From an uncultured Eubacteriales bacterium (lineage in GTDB: Bacteria > Bacillota > Clostridia > Christensenellales > CAG-917), in the NCBI GenBank assembly GCA_900550855.1, contig URTQ01000085.1, positions 1 through 6,840 on the forward strand: DNA of 6,840 nucleotides, written 5' to 3'. Of the stretch, positions 5,364-6,840 are shown one piece after another (the first letter of the stretch is position 1; each line of letters starts with the position of its first letter). The notes below the pieces were generated by a model, which was not told where the DNA came from, did no database searches, and worked only from the letters and a program-made list of their open reading frames with translations. The position numbers were made by a program, and so were the translations under genes.

Positions 5364-5709
5364 AAGTTTCAAAAAATCCAAGCGACACGAGCAACGCTTC
5401 GTTGACTCTTGTCATCATATTTAGCGGCAATTCGCCGATTTTTTCTTTCAAACGGCGTTTGTCAAGGGTGCGTATCTGTTCGAGAAGAACGACGGAATCC
5501 TTCGGCAAACCGTATTTTCCCGCTTCGAGCGCGATGTGCGTGGGTAATTTTGCCTTGTCGAGTTGCGACGTCACCGCCGCGGCGATTATGGTCGGACTGT
5601 ATTTGTTGCCGACGTTGTTTTGTACGATGAGAACGGGACGTACGCCCCCTTGTTCGCTTCCGACCACGGGGCTTAAATCGGCATAATACAAATCACCTCG
5701 TTTAACCAT
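5362..5709 (-). CDS. mazF: MazF/PemK-family endoribonuclease toxin (EndoA/NdoA-like)
   Basis: A 115-residue sequence-specific RNase of the MazF family; the clostridial and Bacillus members (EndoA/NdoA) cut mRNA at short sites. It matches the B. subtilis protein from its start: VKRGDLYYADLSPVVGSEQGGVRPVLIVQN. R24 (in GGVR) and T47 (in AAVT), aligned with the catalytic R25 and T48 of B. subtilis MazF, are both present, so the enzyme looks intact. Conserved KLPTH (54-58) and DSVVLLEQIRTLD (71-83) follow. The start at 5707-5709 is chosen by homology, with GAG 8 nt upstream as a weak ribosome site; an ATG two codons earlier (5713-5715) is possible. No antitoxin gene is seen directly upstream, and no alanine racemase gene as is common in Firmicutes. 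Convergent with recX, sharing its terminator. Confidence 0.93.
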   Translation of the reverse strand: MVKRGDLYYADLSPVVGSEQGGVRPVLIVQNNVGNKYSPTIIAAAVTSQLDKAKLPTHIALEAGKYGLPKDSVVLLEQIRTLDKRRLKEKIGELPLNMMTRVNEALLVSLGFFET

Positions 5710-5766
5710 ATCCATATCTCGCAGTATTATTGTCAACGCACGGCGAATTTATGCAGTAAAATTCGA

Positions 5767-5913
5767 TTGAAAAATGAATCTTTCGTCTTGAAAAACGGAA
5801 CTTTCGTTTCGAAAAACGGGCTTTTCCGTCCTTATAAACGGGATTTTCGATGTTTGAATCGACCGTTTGGACTTGAAAGACGAAGTTTCCGCCTTTTAAG
5901 TAAGAATTTCCGT
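5767..5913. repeat. Degenerate 21-bp-period tandem repeat array, about seven units
   Basis: Units begin at 5767, 5788, 5809, 5830, 5851, 5872 and 5893. The recurring pattern is TTGAAAAACGG, a few variable bases, then TTTCGT. Units 1 and 2 share 17 of 21 bases and units 2 and 3 share 15; later units are more decayed, with slips of one base. Reading the plus strand in frame gives a 7-residue repeat with phenylalanine in position six (LKNGTFV, SKNGLFR, PYKRDFR and so on), but there is no ATG or ribosome site, so I read this as DNA periodicity. A-tracts and T-tracts recur about every 10-11 bp, which favours intrinsic DNA bending. Confidence 0.7.
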
Positions 5914-5963
5914 CAACAAGCGTGGCGTATGCGCATATATTGCACAATATCGATGCGTTGCTA

Positions 5964-6011
5964 TGACATATTATGCCCGCGCGAGCGTAAATCGTGAGTA
6001 ATTATGTCACG
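5964..6011. promoter_or_regulatory. Inverted repeats upstream of ddh
   Basis: TGACATA (5964-5970) is repeated inverted as TATGTCA (6003-6009). Overlapping its right arm, CGTGA (5993-5997) and TCACG (6007-6011) form a second inverted repeat with a 9-bp spacer. They may be operator half-sites or a leader hairpin for ddh. A TATTAT box (5969-5974) inside the left arm could be a -10 element, but no matching -35 box is seen. Confidence 0.3.
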
Positions 6012-6036
6012 CAATCGCATTTTAAGAGGTAAAAAG

Positions 6037-6840
6037 ATGATTGAGAAAGACGAAAATAACAAGAAAATCAAAATGGGCATTGTCGGCTACGGGAATCTCG
6101 GCAAAGCGTGCGAAAAAATCGTGCTGTCCGACGAGAATATAGAACTCGTCGGAATATTTTCGAGAAGAAACGGCGTAAAATCGGATTTTGGAACGCAAGT
6201 ATATTCGCAAGACGATATTTTCAAATTCGATATGGACGTTGTGTTGCTGTGCGTCGGCTCTCAAAGCGATTTGCAAGACACGGCGGCAAAGATTGCGACG
6301 AAATTTAACACGATTGACAGTTTCGATATGCACGCCGAAATGGCAAAACATATCGATAGAATGTCGAAAATCGCATTTGACAACGACAGATTGTGTTTTG
6401 TCGGTATCGGCTGGGACCCGGGGCTTTTCTCGCTTGTGCGCGCGCTGTTTGACGGGGTTATTCCAAACTCGAAATGCCAAACGTTTTGGGGCAAAGGCGT
6501 TTCGCAAGGACACAGCGAGGCGATACGGCGCATAAAAGGCGTCGTAAACGCCAAACAATACACCATTCCCAAAGAATCGGCATTACGACTCGTGCGCGAT
6601 GGCGTTGACAGGGATTTAACGCCGAGAGAAAAACATTTGAGAGAGTGCTACGTCGTTGCCGAAAAAGACGCAGACAAAGAGGAAATAGAGCGTAAAATCG
6701 TAAATATGCCAAACTATTTTGCCGATTACGACACGATGGTGCATTTTGTGGACGAAAAAGACTTCGAAGAGCATTGCAGTGGTACACAACACGGCGGGTT
6801 TGTGCTTTCAAAAGGCGTTTTTTTTGGGTTTTTGTTGAAA
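6037..6840 (+). CDS. ddh: meso-Diaminopimelate D-dehydrogenase, C-terminus outside window
   Basis: Partial gene, 268 residues visible of about 325 usual for the family. Ddh reversibly makes meso-2,6-diaminopimelate from tetrahydrodipicolinate, ammonia and NADPH, a one-step route to the peptidoglycan and lysine precursor. The Rossmann nucleotide loop is GIVGYGNLG (residues 14-22) and FSRR (41-44) fits the NADPH 2'-phosphate pocket. Family signatures follow: IGWDPGLFS (124-132), TFWGKGVSQGHSEAIRR (149-165), REKHLRECYVVAE (197-209), MPNYFADYDTMVHF (224-237) and HGGFV (252-256). The ATG at 6037 has AAGAGG (6024-6029) 7 nt upstream. The last eight codons (T-rich bases 6815-6840, VFFGFLLK) do not resemble the family continuation after HGGFV, which suggests an error near the edge. 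Cofactor and reaction are inferred from homology. Confidence 0.95.
   Translation, partial: MIEKDENNKKIKMGIVGYGNLGKACEKIVLSDENIELVGIFSRRNGVKSDFGTQVYSQDDIFKFDMDVVLLCVGSQSDLQDTAAKIATKFNTIDSFDMHAEMAKHIDRMSKIAFDNDRLCFVGIGWDPGLFSLVRALFDGVIPNSKCQTFWGKGVSQGHSEAIRRIKGVVNAKQYTIPKESALRLVRDGVDRDLTPREKHLRECYVVAEKDADKEEIERKIVNMPNYFADYDTMVHFVDEKDFEEHCSGTQHGGFVLSKGVFFGFLLK

Larger units (their letters stand above)
5710..6036. other. Intergenic region between mazF and ddh
   Basis: This stretch separates two divergent genes and contains no gene that I can support. It holds a 21-bp-periodic degenerate repeat array (5767-5913), a lone TTGACA on the minus strand (5731-5736) without a good -10 box, an inverted repeat TGACATA (5964-5970) / TATGTCA (6003-6009), and a nested CGTGA (5993-5997) / TCACG (6007-6011) just upstream of the ddh ribosome site. 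Clear promoters for either gene were not found. Confidence 0.6.

Noticed and set aside
5708..5736. TTGACA on the minus strand as the -35 box of a mazF promoter
   Set aside because: The hexamer at 17-bp spacing is GGATAT, a poor -10 box, and it would overlap the start codon and put the transcript start inside the gene.
5767..5913. CRISPR array
   Set aside because: The units are directly adjacent, degenerate and only 21 bp long, with no unique spacers and no cas genes.
5702..5947. 81-residue minus-strand frame overlapping the mazF start, considered as an antitoxin
   Set aside because: Its position suits an antitoxin, but the sequence is largely the translation of the 21-bp repeat array, lacks a ribbon-helix-helix or AbrB pattern and has no clear ribosome site.
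5767..5997. 76-residue plus-strand frame with a 7-residue Phe repeat
   Set aside because: It would start at TTG without a ribosome site, and the periodicity decays at the DNA level; treated as a repeat array rather than a gene.

Overview
The window looks like a chromosomal fragment of a low-to-moderate GC, anaerobic Firmicutes-type bacterium, most likely an uncultured clostridial lineage. The evidence is the mix of genes: a clostridial-type iron-sulfur scaffold protein, a flavodoxin/ferredoxin fusion of the EFR1 type, an EndoA/NdoA-like MazF, and a meso-diaminopimelate dehydrogenase. Shine-Dalgarno sites are strong and promoters are A/T-rich and sigma-A-like. No phage, insertion sequence, tRNA, rRNA or CRISPR array is visible.

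Left part (1-2583, all minus strand): the start of an Fe-S cluster assembly scaffold gene runs off the left edge. It has its own promoter, which carries a palindromic operator-like site. Next to it is a two-gene unit driven by a perfect consensus promoter (TTGACA-17-TATAAT): a 460-residue PP-loop ATPase with a zinc ribbon, followed with a 4-base ATGA overlap by a 231-residue flavodoxin-2x[4Fe-4S] protein. This coupled pair is the least understood biology in the window. It pairs an ATP-dependent activating enzyme with a dedicated electron carrier.

Middle (2584-5363, plus strand): a 248-bp divergent intergenic region rich in inverted repeats, then tyrS (tyrosyl-tRNA synthetase), a yigZ/IMPACT-family gene overlapping tyrS by GTGA, and recX. 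A strong bidirectional terminator at 5337-5363 separates recX from the convergent mazF. Between recX and that terminator there is a promoter-like element and a nested hairpin that could form a small RNA of about 77 nt.

Right part (5362-6840): mazF on the minus strand has no recognisable antitoxin gene beside it. A 21-bp-periodic degenerate repeat array follows. Then comes ddh (meso-diaminopimelate D-dehydrogenase, plus strand), which runs off the right edge. Both outermost ends (about 1-25 and 6815-6840) stop resembling the protein families they belong to, so the ends of the assembly may be unreliable.

Functionally the window combines Fe-S/redox metabolism (left), translation and recombination housekeeping (middle), and cell-wall/lysine precursor synthesis (right). 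The stand-alone RNase toxin and several structured intergenic stretches are the accessory elements.
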